NCBI RefSeq assembly: GCF_039724765.1 | Contig: NZ_CP155729.1 | Location: 2,613,501 to 2,677,500, forward strand | DNA from: Sagittula stellata E-37 | Lineage (GTDB): Bacteria; Pseudomonadota; Alphaproteobacteria; Rhodobacterales; Rhodobacteraceae | Length of the DNA: 64,000 nucleotides | Direction of reading: 5' to 3' | Part shown: one piece after another, positions 38,991-47,483 of the stretch | How the letters are laid out: each line of letters starts with the position of its first letter | Numbering within the stretch: position 1 is the stretch's first letter | Made by a program: the position numbers and the translations under genes | Notes under the pieces: generated by a model | What the model was told of the DNA's origin: nothing | Databases searched by the model: none | What the model saw: the letters and a program-made list of their open reading frames with translations, nothing else

Positions 38991-39103
38991 TTCGCCGTCT
39001 ATCGGCCCGGACTCCGATTTCTATACTTCGATCCAGACGGCGCAGAGGCCACCCGCCCGGCGCCGGGGGAACGACCATCTAAACCGTTCATGGGAGGAGA
39101 CTG

Positions 39104-40867
39104 ATGAACAAGTTCGTCGCCGCCGTCACCCTGTCCCTGCTCGCGATCAGCGCGCAGGCCGAGGTGACCGAAGACATGCTGGCCAACGACCAGACGATGA
39201 CCAACCAGGTTGTCACCAATGGCATGGGCCGGGACCTGCAGCGCTATTCGCCGCTGGATACCCTCAACAAGGACAACGTCAAGAACCTTGTCCCCGCGTG
39301 GGCGTTCAGCCTAGGCGGTGAAAAGCAGCGCGGGCAGGAAACCCAGCCGCTGGTTTACGACGGCGTGATGTACATCACCGGGTCGTACTCGCGGATGTAT
39401 GCCATCGACCTGGAGACCGGCAAGGAACTCTGGCAATACGACGCCCGCCTGCCGGAAGGCATCCTGCCCTGCTGCGACGTCATCAACCGCGGCGCGGCCC
39501 TGTACGGCGACAAGGTGATCTTCGGGACGCTCGACGCACGGCTCGTGGCGCTGGATGCCAAGACCGGCGACGTCGTCTGGAACAAGAAGATCGCCGATTA
39601 CAAGGCAGGCTATTCCTACACGGCGGCCCCGCTGATCGTGAACGGGCTGGTCATCACCGGCAACTCCGGCGGTGAATTCGGCATCGTGGGCGAAGTGCAG
39701 GCGCGCGACGTCGACACCGGCGAGATGGTCTGGACCCGCCCGGTGATCGAAGGCCACATGGGCACGCTCAACGGCAAGGAATCCACCATGACCGGCACGC
39801 TGAACGCGACCTGGCCGGGCGACATGTGGAAGACCGGCGGCGGCGCCACCTGGCTGGGCGGTTCCTACGACGCAGAGACCGACACGCTGGTCTTCGGCAC
39901 CGGCAACCCGGCGCCCTGGAACAGCCACCTGCGGAATGCGGGCACGCCGACCGAAGGCAACAAGGGCGACAACCTTTATGCCGCCAGCCGTCTCGGCATC
40001 GACCCCGCCACGGGCGAGATCAAGTGGCACTACCAGACCACCCCGCGCGAAGGCTGGGACTACGACGGCGTGAACGAAGTGGTCGCCTACACCGACCGCG
40101 AGGGCAACAAGCGCTTTGCCACCGCCGACCGCAACGGCTTCTTCTACGTTCTGAACCGCGAAGACGGCGCCTTTGTCGATGCCTATCCCTTCGTGAAGGA
40201 CATCACCTGGGCCTCCGACATCGGCGACGACGGCCGCCCGATCTACAACGAGGACAACCGCCCCGGCGATCCCACCGCCTCGGCCGATGGCGAGAAGGGC
40301 GATGTGGTCTTCTCCTCCCCGGGCTTCCTCGGCGGCAAGAACTGGATGCCCATGGCGTTCAGCCAGAAGACCGGCAACTTCTACGTGCCCTCCAACGAAT
40401 GGGGCATGGACATCTGGAACGAGCCGATCACCTACAAGAAGGGCGCCGCCTACCTCGGCTCCGGCTTCACCATCAAGCCGAACTACGAGGACCACATCGG
40501 CTCGCTCAAGGCGATCGATCCCGCCACGGGCGAATGGAAGTGGGAATACAAGAACGACGCGCCGCTCTGGGGCGGCGTGATGACCACCGCCGGCGGCCTC
40601 GTGTTCTTCGGGACCCCCGAAGGCAAGTTCATGGCGCTCGACGATGAGACCGGCGAAGAGCTCTGGTCGTTCCAGACCGGTTCCGGCATCGTCGGCCAGC
40701 CGATCACCTGGGAAAAGGACGGCGAACAGTACGTCTCTGTCGTGTCCGGCTGGGGCGGCGCTGTTCCGCTCTGGGGCGGCGAGGTCGCCAAGAAGGTCAA
40801 CTACCTCAACCAGGGCGGCATGGTCTGGACGTTCCGCCTGCCGAAGGAACTGGCGTCGGCCGAGTAA
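39104..40867 (+). CDS. exaF: PQQ-dependent alcohol dehydrogenase, lanthanide type (ExaF/PedH-like)
   Basis: A 587-residue periplasmic quinoprotein with a signal ([19 protein letters not shown]) and an eight-bladed propeller. Near-identical motifs to ExaA-type ethanol dehydrogenases are seen: [23 protein letters not shown], the adjacent Cys123-Cys124 disulfide ([10 protein letters not shown]), and GWDYDGVNE, where Asp319 is the expected catalytic base. Asp321, two residues on, is the marker of lanthanide-dependent enzymes; calcium enzymes have Ser or Ala there. It oxidises primary alcohols to aldehydes and passes electrons to a cytochrome c. No PQQ biosynthesis genes are in the window. GGGAGGAGA precedes the start, and a strong terminator follows. 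Confidence 0.93.
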   Translation: MNKFVAAVTLSLLAISAQAEVTEDMLANDQTMTNQVVTNGMGRDLQRYSPLDTLNKDNVKNLVPAWAFSLGGEKQRGQETQPLVYDGVMYITGSYSRMYAIDLETGKELWQYDARLPEGILPCCDVINRGAALYGDKVIFGTLDARLVALDAKTGDVVWNKKIADYKAGYSYTAAPLIVNGLVITGNSGGEFGIVGEVQARDVDTGEMVWTRPVIEGHMGTLNGKESTMTGTLNATWPGDMWKTGGGATWLGGSYDAETDTLVFGTGNPAPWNSHLRNAGTPTEGNKGDNLYAASRLGIDPATGEIKWHYQTTPREGWDYDGVNEVVAYTDREGNKRFATADRNGFFYVLNREDGAFVDAYPFVKDITWASDIGDDGRPIYNEDNRPGDPTASADGEKGDVVFSSPGFLGGKNWMPMAFSQKTGNFYVPSNEWGMDIWNEPITYKKGAAYLGSGFTIKPNYEDHIGSLKAIDPATGEWKWEYKNDAPLWGGVMTTAGGLVFFGTPEGKFMALDDETGEELWSFQTGSGIVGQPITWEKDGEQYVSVVSGWGGAVPLWGGEVAKKVNYLNQGGMVWTFRLPKELASAE

Positions 40868-40890
40868 CCTCCTCCCTGCTCAAGGCTGAC

Positions 40891-40923
40891 ACGCCCGGGG
40901 TCCCCGTGACCCCGGGCGTTTTA
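40891..40923 (+). terminator. Terminator of the alcohol dehydrogenase gene
   Basis: A perfect 12-bp stem (40891-40902 with 40908-40919, loop CCCGT) followed by four T residues. Confidence 0.9.
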
Positions 40924-41071
40924 CGTGTTGGGGTGGGCTTGACGGCACGTGCCCGGCAACGGCACAGCATGTGACACGCCGCGTACGGCACCGATCCGCC
41001 AAGGGCCAAAAAGCCGGTTTGCAAAATGTCGCAGTTTGCTGCAAGTTTCCGCAAAATACGGAATCGCAGCC

Positions 41072-41833
41072 ATGACCTTCGCCCCCAACAGTCCCGAAGC
41101 GCGCCAGGACGCGCTGCGCTTCCGCCTCGACCGGGGCCAGCCGCTGAACCTGGCCGCACTGGCCGAGGAGTTCGGCGTTTCAACCGACAGTATCCGCCGC
41201 GACCTGAAGGCGCTGGAGGCGCAGGGCCATGCGCGTTGCATCCGCGGTGGCGCGCTGCCGGTGAGCCGCCCCGCCGCCCACACCCTCGACCGGCTGGGAC
41301 ATGACGGCGCCGAGCAGGCCGCACTGGCCGCCGCCGCGCTGCCGCTGATCGGGAACGACATGGTCCTGATGATGGACGGCGGCACCTCGGTTCTGGCGCT
41401 GGCGCAGGGGCTGCCCCACCTGCCCGACTGCCTCGTGGTGACACCCGCGCCCGCCGTGGCGCTGGCGACGCTGGCCGCGGGCATTCCCACGCACCTCGTC
41501 GGCGGGCGCCTCTCGGCCTTCGGCGCCGTGGCGGTCGGCCATGAGACGGTGACCGCGCTCGACGGCATTGCTGCCGACATGGCCTTCATCGGTGTCTGCG
41601 GGCTGGACGCGGGTTTCGGCCTCTCCGCCGACGACCCGGACGAGGCGCACGTCAAGCGGGCGATGATCGCCTCCGCACACCGCACCGTGGCCCTGACCGG
41701 CGCCGCAAAGCTGGGATTGCGCGCGCGCCACCGCGTCGCCCCTTGCACCGACCTCGACCTTCTGATCACCGATGCCGCAGACGACCTGACCGCCCCGCTT
41801 GCGGCATCCGGGCTGGAGATACGCCATGTCTGA
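41072..41833 (+). CDS. DeoR/GlpR family transcriptional regulator
   Basis: A 253-residue regulator with an N-terminal helix-turn-helix (LNLAALAEEFGVSTDSIRRDLKALEAQGHARCIRGGALP, about residues 24-62) and a DeoR sugar-phosphate sensor domain with MMDGGTSVLALAQGLP, VGGRLSAFGAVAVGHETV and AFIGVCGLDAGFGLS. The start MTFAPNSPEARQ at 41072 is preferred over an upstream in-frame ATG. Before it are repeated elements CGCAGTTTGCTGCAAGTTTCCGCA (about 41030-41053, with GCAAAAT on both sides) that could be its own operator. It overlaps the transporter gene by 8 bases and probably controls it. Confidence 0.9.
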   Translation: MTFAPNSPEARQDALRFRLDRGQPLNLAALAEEFGVSTDSIRRDLKALEAQGHARCIRGGALPVSRPAAHTLDRLGHDGAEQAALAAAALPLIGNDMVLMMDGGTSVLALAQGLPHLPDCLVVTPAPAVALATLAAGIPTHLVGGRLSAFGAVAVGHETVTALDGIAADMAFIGVCGLDAGFGLSADDPDEAHVKRAMIASAHRTVALTGAAKLGLRARHRVAPCTDLDLLITDAADDLTAPLAASGLEIRHV

Positions 41834-42983
41834 GACCTTCCCCTCGCCCCGCCTGGCCGTCAGCGCCGCCTTCGCCCTGAACGGCGTCCTGCTGGGCGCC
41901 TGGGCCGCGCGCGTGCCCGCCGTCGTCGACCGGTTCGACCTTTCCGAAGGCACGCTGGGCATATTGCTGCTGGTCATGGGGATCGGCGCATTGATGTCCT
42001 TTCCGCTCGCCGGACGACTGGCCGACAGGTACGGCGCCTTTCCGGTGACCAAGGTGCTGGCGGGCGTCTACCTCGTCTCCATCGTGGCCATCGGCCTCGC
42101 CCCCGACACGACCGTGCTGGCGCTGGCGCTTTTCCTCTTCGGGGTGGGCCACGGCGCCATGGACGTGACGATGAACAGCTGGGCCGCCGAAGTGGAACGC
42201 CACGCGGGCCGCTCCATCATGTCGTCCTTCCACGCAATGTGGAGCCTCGGTGCCGGGCTCGGCGCAGGAGGCGGCTGGCTGGCGTCCCGGCAGGATCTGC
42301 CTCTGGATGCCCATTTTGCCGTGACCGCGCTGGTCGCGATGGTGATCTTCGGCCCTCTGATGCACACCCAGTGGACCTCGACCCGGACCACGCCGCAGGC
42401 CAAGGGGCCGGTCTTTGCCCTACCGCGCGGCGCGCTGGTGCTGGTCGGACTGATCGCCATGGGCGCGGGCCTTGGCGAAGGCGCCGCCGCAGACTGGAGC
42501 GCGGTCTTCCTCGCCGACGTCATCCAGGCGACCCCGTCGCAGGCCGCGCTGGGATACGCGGTGTTCTCCGTCACGATGGTGGTCATGCGCCTGAACGTCG
42601 ACCGCCTGATCACCCGCTTCGGCGCCGTTGCGGTGGCGCGGTTCAGCGGCCTGACCGCCGCCGCAGGCTACCTGCTGGCGACCGCCTTTGCCACGCTGCC
42701 AACGGCGCTCGCCGGTTTCGTGCTGATGGGGCTGGGCTATGCGGCGGTCATCCCGCTGGCCTTCAGCCGCGCCGCCGCCGACCCGGACGTGCCGCCGGGA
42801 CAGGCCATCGCCTCCGTCGCGACGCTGGGATACGGAGCCATGCTGCTGGGACCGCCGACCATCGGTTTCGTGGCCGAAGCGACGTCGCTGCGCGCATCGT
42901 TCCTGCTGGTGGGCTGCGTCGCCCTGATGATCGCCGCGCTGGCGCCTGTCCTGGGCCGCCGGACCCACCGCGCCACGGTCTGA
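41826..42983 (+). CDS. MFS transporter (YbjJ-like)
   Basis: A 385-residue major facilitator protein with twelve predicted membrane segments. NGVLLGAWAARVPAVVDRFDLSEGTLGILLLVMGIGALMSFPLAGRLADRYG contains the first helices and the MFS loop motif (GRLADRYG), and the NSWAAEVERHAGRSIMSSFHAMWSLGAGLGA region is typical of the YbjJ/FucP-like subgroup. It overlaps the DeoR-type regulator gene, so the pair probably handles one substrate, perhaps a sugar or sugar derivative; the substrate is not known. Confidence 0.9.
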   Translation: MSETFPSPRLAVSAAFALNGVLLGAWAARVPAVVDRFDLSEGTLGILLLVMGIGALMSFPLAGRLADRYGAFPVTKVLAGVYLVSIVAIGLAPDTTVLALALFLFGVGHGAMDVTMNSWAAEVERHAGRSIMSSFHAMWSLGAGLGAGGGWLASRQDLPLDAHFAVTALVAMVIFGPLMHTQWTSTRTTPQAKGPVFALPRGALVLVGLIAMGAGLGEGAAADWSAVFLADVIQATPSQAALGYAVFSVTMVVMRLNVDRLITRFGAVAVARFSGLTAAAGYLLATAFATLPTALAGFVLMGLGYAAVIPLAFSRAAADPDVPPGQAIASVATLGYGAMLLGPPTIGFVAEATSLRASFLLVGCVALMIAALAPVLGRRTHRATV

Positions 42984-42991
42984 GCGGCGCA

Positions 42992-43012
42992 AGATTTTTC
43001 GACGAAAAATCT
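42992..43012. terminator. A/T-rich perfect hairpin after the MFS gene
   Basis: AGATTTTTCG (42992-43001) and CGAAAAATCT (43003-43012) around a single base. It lies 9 bases after the transporter stop and could terminate it. The motif reappears at 43101. Confidence 0.55.
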
Positions 43013-43100
43013 CCCCACCGTCCGGCCCGATCAAATCGCCAATACCCTGCGTCTCCACGCGCGTTCGGGCCGGAATGCCCTGCCGTCCGCCGTGGGTCCG

Positions 43101-43125
43101 GACGATTTTTCGAGGAAAAATCGTC
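43101..43125. terminator. A/T-rich hairpin after the HerA-like gene
   Basis: GACGATTTTTC (43101-43111), loop GAG, GAAAAATCGTC (43115-43125), 19 bases after the stop of the minus-strand NTPase gene. Same core as the hairpin at 42992. Confidence 0.55.
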
Positions 43126-43144
43126 GCCCTCTGGGCGGGCCGCG

Positions 43145-44698
43145 TCAGCGCGCCTTGAACAACCCGCCCAGAACGCCGCGCACGATCCTCCGGCCCGTCG
43201 TTCCGCTCAGTTCCTTCATGATCATCTTGCCCATCGCCTCGCCGAAACTCGGGCTTTCCCGATCCCGTCGGGTGGAGGCCCCGGAGGTCGAGCGTGTCAC
43301 GCGCTTTCCCGAATACCGCCGGGCAGACCGATACTCCCGTTCCTGCGCGGCCATCTCCTCTTCCTCGCGCTCGGCGGCCTCGGCCGCTTTCGCCGCAGCT
43401 TCGGCGCGTTCCCGCAACATCTCATGGGCCGAGCGCCGGTCGATCCGGGCTTCGTACTTGCCCCTGAGATCGGACGCGCCAATCACGCCGCCCCGTTCCG
43501 CGGCCGTGATCGGGCCAAGCTGAGACGACGGCGGCCGGATCAGCGTCCGCTCTGCAATCCCGGGCACGCCCTTCTTCTCCAAAAACGAGGTCACCGCCTC
43601 GCCCACGCCGACCTCGCGGATCGCCGTCTCGATGTCGAAGGCGGGGTTCTCGCGGTAGGTCTCCGCCGCCAGGCGCAGCGCCTTCCGGTCGCGCGCGGTG
43701 AAGGCCCTCAGCGCATGTTGCACGCGGTTTCCCAACTGGCCGAGGATGTCCTCGGGAATGTCGTCCGGCGACTGGGTGACGAAGTAGACGCCCACGCCCT
43801 TCGACCGGATCAGGCGGGCCACCTGCTCCACCTTGTCCACCAGCGCCCTGGGCGCATCGTCGAACAGCAGGTGCGCCTCGTCGAAAAAGAAGACGAACTT
43901 CGGCTTCTCCGGATCGCCGACCTCCGGCAGGTCCTCGAACAGTTCCGACAGGAGCCACAAAAGGAACGTCGCATAGAGCCGCGGCGCACCCATCAGCGCA
44001 TCCGCCGCCAGCACGTTGACCTGCCCGCGCCCCTCCGCATCCACGCGCATCATGTCCTTCAGGTCCAGCGCAGGCTCGCCGAAGAAGGCCGCGCCGCCCT
44101 GGTTCTCCAGCACCAGAAGCCGCCGCTGGATCGCACCGATCGAAGCCGTCGAGATATTTCCATAGCGCAGCGACAGATCGGCCCGGTTCTCGCCCAGCCA
44201 GACCAGCATGGAGCGCAGGTCCTCAAGGTCGAGCAGGCCCATCCCCTCCTCGTCCGCCAATCGGAACGCGATGTTGAGGATGCCTTCCTGCGCGTCGGAC
44301 AGTTCCAGGAGCCGCGACAGTAGCAGCGGCCCCATCTCTGCCACGGTGGTGCGCACCGGGTGGCCCTGGGCGCCGAACAGATCCCAGAAACACACGGGGA
44401 AGGCCTGGTAGGCGTAGTCATCGAAACCGATCCTGCCGGCGCGCTCGGTGAAGGCGCCGTGCAGCTTGAAATCCGCGCTGCCGGCCTTTGCCAGGCCGGA
44501 CAGGTCCCCCTTCACGTCGGCCATGAAGACCGGCACGCCCGCGTTCGAGAAGCCCTCCGCGAGGATCTGCAGAGTGACCGTCTTGCCGGTGCCCGTGGCG
44601 CCTGCGATCAGGCCGTGACGATTGGCATATCCCAGGGTCAGGTGTTGCTTTTCACCGTAGTCCGGACCGCCGCCGCCAACAAACAGATCAGTCGCCAT
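43145..44698 (-). CDS. HerA-like NTPase (DUF853, YjgR family)
   Basis: A 517-residue ATPase starting [44 protein letters not shown]. It has Walker A (GATGTGKT), Walker B ([18 protein letters not shown]) and [29 protein letters not shown], as in the FtsK/HerA superfamily. A charged helical stretch with glutamate and alanine ([33 protein letters not shown], coiled-coil-like) lies near residue 430, before a basic end. The family member YjgR is of unknown function; a DNA-related pump role is suspected only from homology. Confidence 0.92.
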   Translation of the reverse strand: MATDLFVGGGGPDYGEKQHLTLGYANRHGLIAGATGTGKTVTLQILAEGFSNAGVPVFMADVKGDLSGLAKAGSADFKLHGAFTERAGRIGFDDYAYQAFPVCFWDLFGAQGHPVRTTVAEMGPLLLSRLLELSDAQEGILNIAFRLADEEGMGLLDLEDLRSMLVWLGENRADLSLRYGNISTASIGAIQRRLLVLENQGGAAFFGEPALDLKDMMRVDAEGRGQVNVLAADALMGAPRLYATFLLWLLSELFEDLPEVGDPEKPKFVFFFDEAHLLFDDAPRALVDKVEQVARLIRSKGVGVYFVTQSPDDIPEDILGQLGNRVQHALRAFTARDRKALRLAAETYRENPAFDIETAIREVGVGEAVTSFLEKKGVPGIAERTLIRPPSSQLGPITAAERGGVIGASDLRGKYEARIDRRSAHEMLRERAEAAAKAAEAAEREEEEMAAQEREYRSARRYSGKRVTRSTSGASTRRDRESPSFGEAMGKMIMKELSGTTGRRIVRGVLGGLFKAR

Positions 44699-44759
44699 GT
44701 GTTCTTCCCTTTTCTGCGCAGGTGACCATACATCCTTAACTAATCAATGCCATAGTCAT

Positions 44760-44845
44760 TGTCGGTCCGGGGCGTCATGTCCTCTCCTGCCCCGGGCAGA
44801 CTTCCTCCCTGTCAGACTGGCCGCGCCTTCGGGCGCGGCTTTTTT
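44760..44845 (+). ncRNA. Candidate small RNA ending in a strong terminator
   Basis: The stretch has two stems: 44767-44795 with a C/U-rich loop and the terminator at 44820. The pyrimidine motifs CCTCTCC and TTCCTCCC can pair with Shine-Dalgarno sequences, as in known trans-acting small RNAs of Rhodobacter. The 5' end is a guess and no promoter is sure. Confidence 0.25.
44820..44845 (+). terminator. Strong terminator without an upstream gene
   Basis: GCCGCGCC (44820-44827), loop TTCG, GGCGCGGC (44832-44839), then TTTTTT. No plus-strand gene lies in the 1.8 kb before it that would need it; the nearest gene is on the minus strand. Confidence 0.85.
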
Positions 44846-45023
44846 CGGCACATGCGGCGCCTTTCCGGGCCGTTTTTTCAGGCTTTTCCTTGCCGAACGG
44901 TATCCTTTGACCGCCCCGGACGGGCAGAATGAAAATACCCGCAAAACCCTGTTGACCGCGGCGTTCCCTTTTCGTAGCGTCCTGTCCAATGACAAAGTCG
45001 GCCGGTCCGACAGGGAGTGAAAT

Positions 45024-45052
45024 GGAAAGGGGCCGTCTGGCCCCTTTCCTTT
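45024..45052 (+). terminator. Second terminator upstream of ialB
   Basis: GGAAAGGGGCC (45024-45034), loop GTCT, GGCCCCTTTCC (45039-45049), followed by TTT. No gene precedes it on this strand since the terminator at 44820. Confidence 0.8.
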
Positions 45053-45059
45053 ATCCACA
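45051..45059 (+). promoter_or_regulatory. DnaA box
   Basis: TTATCCACA, perfect, directly after a terminator hairpin. A single box is weak evidence of function. Confidence 0.3.
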
Positions 45060-45192
45060 GGCCGGAACGCCCCTGAACGGGGCTTGCAGCAAATCGCTCA
45101 TCTGTCATCACAAGACAGGAATTCCTCCCTGACACCGTCTCCTCCTCGTGTTAAGCGAACGCCCAGCGATGTTCGATTTCCAGAGGAATTCC

Positions 45193-45837
45193 ATGAAAAA
45201 CCCGGCTCTTCTCCTGTCCCTGATCGCGGCGCTTGCGGCCGCGCCTGCCTACGCGCAGACCACCGACACCGCCGGTCCCGCAGACGCGCCTGCCGCGGAA
45301 ACGGATCAGGAACAGCCCTCCTCCCCGTCGGTCGGCGGAGATCTTGACCTCGGCACCGGCGATGAGCCCGCCCAGCAGCAACAGCCGCAGCCCTACATCA
45401 AGGAAACCTTTTCCGATTGGGCGCTGCAGTGCATCAAGGTCCCCCAGCGCGAGGACGAGATCTGCCAGATGTACCAGCTTCTGAACGACGGCCAGGGCGC
45501 CAGCGTGGCAGAAGTCAGCATTTTCCGGCTTCAGAACGGCGGCCAGGCGGTGGCCGGCGGCACGTTCATCGTGCCGCTTGAAACCCTGCTGACACAGAAG
45601 CTGACCGTGACCGTCGACGGCGGCTCCGCCCGGAAGTACGACTTCTCCTTCTGTGCGCAGATCGGTTGCTACGCGCGTGTCGGCTTCACCGCCGAAGACA
45701 TCGCCCGTTTCAAGGCCGGTGCCAAGGCGCAGGTGACCATCGTTCCGGCGCTGGCGCCCGATCAGAAGGTCACTGTCGACATGTCGCTGGCCGGATTCAC
45801 CGCCGCCTTCGACGCGGCGCAGGAATACGCCCAGTAA
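45193..45837 (+). CDS. Invasion-associated locus B family protein
   Basis: A 214-residue exported protein with the signal MKNPALLLSLIAALAAAPAYAQ. An acidic, glutamine- and proline-rich linker (residues 22-70) precedes the IalB domain with ETFSDWALQCIKVPQREDEICQMYQLLNDGQGASVAEVSIFRL, FIVPLETLLTQKLTVTVDGG and FCAQIGCYARVGFTAEDIARFKAGA. Two cysteine pairs suggest disulfides. IalB was described in Bartonella invasion, but homologues are general in free-living alphaproteobacteria. The start at 45193 gives the clean signal peptide; the longer frame upstream is not used. It has its own terminator. Confidence 0.92.
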   Translation: MKNPALLLSLIAALAAAPAYAQTTDTAGPADAPAAETDQEQPSSPSVGGDLDLGTGDEPAQQQQPQPYIKETFSDWALQCIKVPQREDEICQMYQLLNDGQGASVAEVSIFRLQNGGQAVAGGTFIVPLETLLTQKLTVTVDGGSARKYDFSFCAQIGCYARVGFTAEDIARFKAGAKAQVTIVPALAPDQKVTVDMSLAGFTAAFDAAQEYAQ

Positions 45838-45860
45838 GAAGCGTCGACCGTTTCGATGCC

Positions 45861-45886
45861 AAAGGCGCGCCCCCGGGCGCGCCTTT
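45861..45886. terminator. Bidirectional terminator between ialB-type and DUF808 genes
   Basis: AAAGGCGCGCCC (45861-45872) and GGGCGCGCCTTT (45875-45886) form a 12-bp stem that gives A- and T-ends on both strands. It serves two convergent genes. Confidence 0.85.
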
Positions 45887-45930
45887 CTTGCATCAAGCGA
45901 CCGAAACGATACGCGAAAGGCCTTGGCCTC

Positions 45931-46896
45931 TCAGTGCGCCTCCGCCTTCCCGCCAAAGAGGCTGGCGTAGATCGGCGCGACGATCTTCGTGCCGATGGGG
46001 ATCAGCACCAGGCCGACAACGAAGCCCAGCACAAGGTCGACCGCCGCCGTGACGCTCCACTCAAGCGCGCCGTTGCCCTTGCCCACGGCCTCTGCCCAAT
46101 GGTGGATCGTCTCTTCCGGCAGGTGCCAGCCCATCTCTGCCAGCGAATGCACGATGATGGACCCGCCGACCCACAGCATTGCCGCGGTGCCCACGATGGT
46201 CAGCGCCTTCAGCAGCCACGGCATGAACCGCACGATGCCGCGTCCCAGTGCCCGCGTCACGCCGAGATTGGCGTTCTGCGACAGCCAGAGACCCACGTCG
46301 TCCATCTTCACGATCACCGCCACCGCGCCATAGACCGCCGCCGTGATGATCACGGCCGCCAGCGCCAGCGCCCCCGCCTGCATCCAGAAGTTCGGCAGGT
46401 CGAGGTTGGAGAGAAGGATCACCATGATCTCCGCCGACAGGATGAAGTCGGTCTTGATCGCGCCCTTGACCTTGGTCTCTTCAAGGTGCGTGGGGTCATT
46501 CACTGCATGGCTGCCGTCCGGCCCGCCCGCATGTGCGTCGTGGGGCATCAGCACATGGACGATCTTCTCGGCCCCTTCGAAACTGAGATAACACCCCCCG
46601 AGGATCAGCAGCGGCCAGACCAGCCACGGTGCAAAAGCCGCCATCAACAGGGCCGCCGGCATCAGGAACACCAGCTTGTTGATCACCGAACCGCGCGCGA
46701 TCCGCCAGATGATCGGCAATTCGCGGGCCGGTTCGAACCCGTGCACGTACTTCGGCGTCACTGCGGCGTCGTCGATCACCACGCCGGCCGTCTTTGAACC
46801 GGCGCGCATCGCGGCCGCCCCGATATCGTCGATCGAGGCCGCCGCCACCTTGGCGATGGCCGCTACGTCATCGAGAAGTGCAAGAAGTCCGCTCAT
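45931..46896 (-). CDS. DUF808 family membrane protein (YedI-like)
   Basis: A 321-residue membrane protein starting MSGLLALLDDVAAIAKVAAASIDDIGAAAMRAGSKTAGVVIDDAAVTPKYVHG, the DUF808 hallmark. Several membrane segments follow (LVFLMPAALLMAAFAPWLVWPLLILGG, ALALAAVIITAAVYGAVAVIV, VDLVLGFVVGLVLIPIGTKIV). The family is of unknown function. The start overlaps the stop of the DoxX gene (ATGA), so the two are coupled. Confidence 0.9.
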   Translation of the reverse strand: MSGLLALLDDVAAIAKVAAASIDDIGAAAMRAGSKTAGVVIDDAAVTPKYVHGFEPARELPIIWRIARGSVINKLVFLMPAALLMAAFAPWLVWPLLILGGCYLSFEGAEKIVHVLMPHDAHAGGPDGSHAVNDPTHLEETKVKGAIKTDFILSAEIMVILLSNLDLPNFWMQAGALALAAVIITAAVYGAVAVIVKMDDVGLWLSQNANLGVTRALGRGIVRFMPWLLKALTIVGTAAMLWVGGSIIVHSLAEMGWHLPEETIHHWAEAVGKGNGALEWSVTAAVDLVLGFVVGLVLIPIGTKIVAPIYASLFGGKAEAH

Positions 46897-47312
46897 TCAT
46901 CCGTCCCATATCTGCGCCGTTGAGAAGCTAAGCCACCAGACGGATTCCTCAAGGACCAGCGGCCCGGGCCATGTGCGGCGAGGATCAGGCAGCCCCCGGC
47001 AATCGCCCAGTTCTTGACGAAGATAGTCATCTGCCAGGGGTCCTCCGGGATCAGGTGGAAAAAGGAGGTCAGCCCGCAGTAGCCCGCCAACGACAGGGCC
47101 GCCAGCCGGGCGCCGACGCCTATGATCAGCGCAAGCGCTGCCACCGCGTTGTAAACCAGTGCGGCCCAGACCAGCCCTCCCGGCAGCCCCCAGCCGCGCA
47201 GCATGTCCGCCACCTGGGCCGGGTCCAGGGCTTTCTGAACCGCGCCGCCAACGAATAGCGCGGCGATCAAGAGCCGCCCGACAAGGGTCGCCAGGGCATC
47301 GGCACGTTCCAT
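46893..47312 (-). CDS. DoxX family membrane protein
   Basis: A 139-residue protein with four membrane segments: LVGRLLIAALFVGGAVQKALDP, VWAALVYNAVAALALIIGVGARLAALSLAGYCGLTSFFHL, and IFVKNWAIAGGCLILAAHG. Motifs RLLIAALFVGGAVQKALDP and MTIFVKNWAIAGG fit DoxX/DoxD. GGAGG lies 6 bases before the ATG at 47312. The family is linked to quinone or thiosulfate chemistry in some members; the role here is unknown. Cotranscribed with the DUF808 gene. Confidence 0.88.
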   Translation of the reverse strand: MERADALATLVGRLLIAALFVGGAVQKALDPAQVADMLRGWGLPGGLVWAALVYNAVAALALIIGVGARLAALSLAGYCGLTSFFHLIPEDPWQMTIFVKNWAIAGGCLILAAHGPGRWSLRNPSGGLASQRRRYGTDE

Positions 47313-47341
47313 TTCAGCCTCCATTCACAGCGCTTTCAAAT

Positions 47342-47397
47342 CGTTAACGCAAACAAGCGGCAAGCGTTAGCGCCACCGGGGAACTTTATCGCTAACA
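47342..47397 (+). promoter_or_regulatory. Three LacI-type palindromes upstream of the GAPDH gene (CceR-like)
   Basis: Three 14-base elements at 47342-47355 (CGTTAACGCAAACA), 47365-47378 (CGTTAGCGCCACCG) and 47384-47397 (CTTTATCGCTAACA) match the palindrome TGTTAGCGCTAACA in 11, 9 to 10 and 11 positions. I recall that as the site of CceR, a LacI-type carbon-metabolism regulator of Rhodobacter. Outer copies are 42 bases apart, four helical turns. Binding is inferred. Confidence 0.5.
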
Positions 47398-47483
47398 TAC
47401 TGACAAAAAAGGCGTTTCAACCTTTCCCGAGTCAGCATCCCTTCGTATACGACGCTTAACACTGGCTTTTTCAGGAGTAGTCC

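Larger units (their letters stand above)
44699..45192. other. Gene-poor region with two terminators and possible small RNAs
   Basis: These 494 bases hold no convincing protein gene. They contain a stem CCGGGGC/GCCCCGG (44767-44773 with 44789-44795) whose loop includes CCTCTCCT, a single-stranded CTTCCTCCCTGTC, a terminator at 44820, a second terminator at 45024, a perfect DnaA box (45051-45059), a GCCCC/GGGGC hairpin near 45069 and another TTCCTCCCTG at 45121. Two terminator-ended intervals without genes suggest small RNAs. Confidence 0.55.

Noticed and set aside
42239..44323. A 694-residue plus-strand open frame across the MFS and HerA-like genes
   Set aside because: It is out of frame with one real gene and antisense to another, and it runs through two terminator hairpins.
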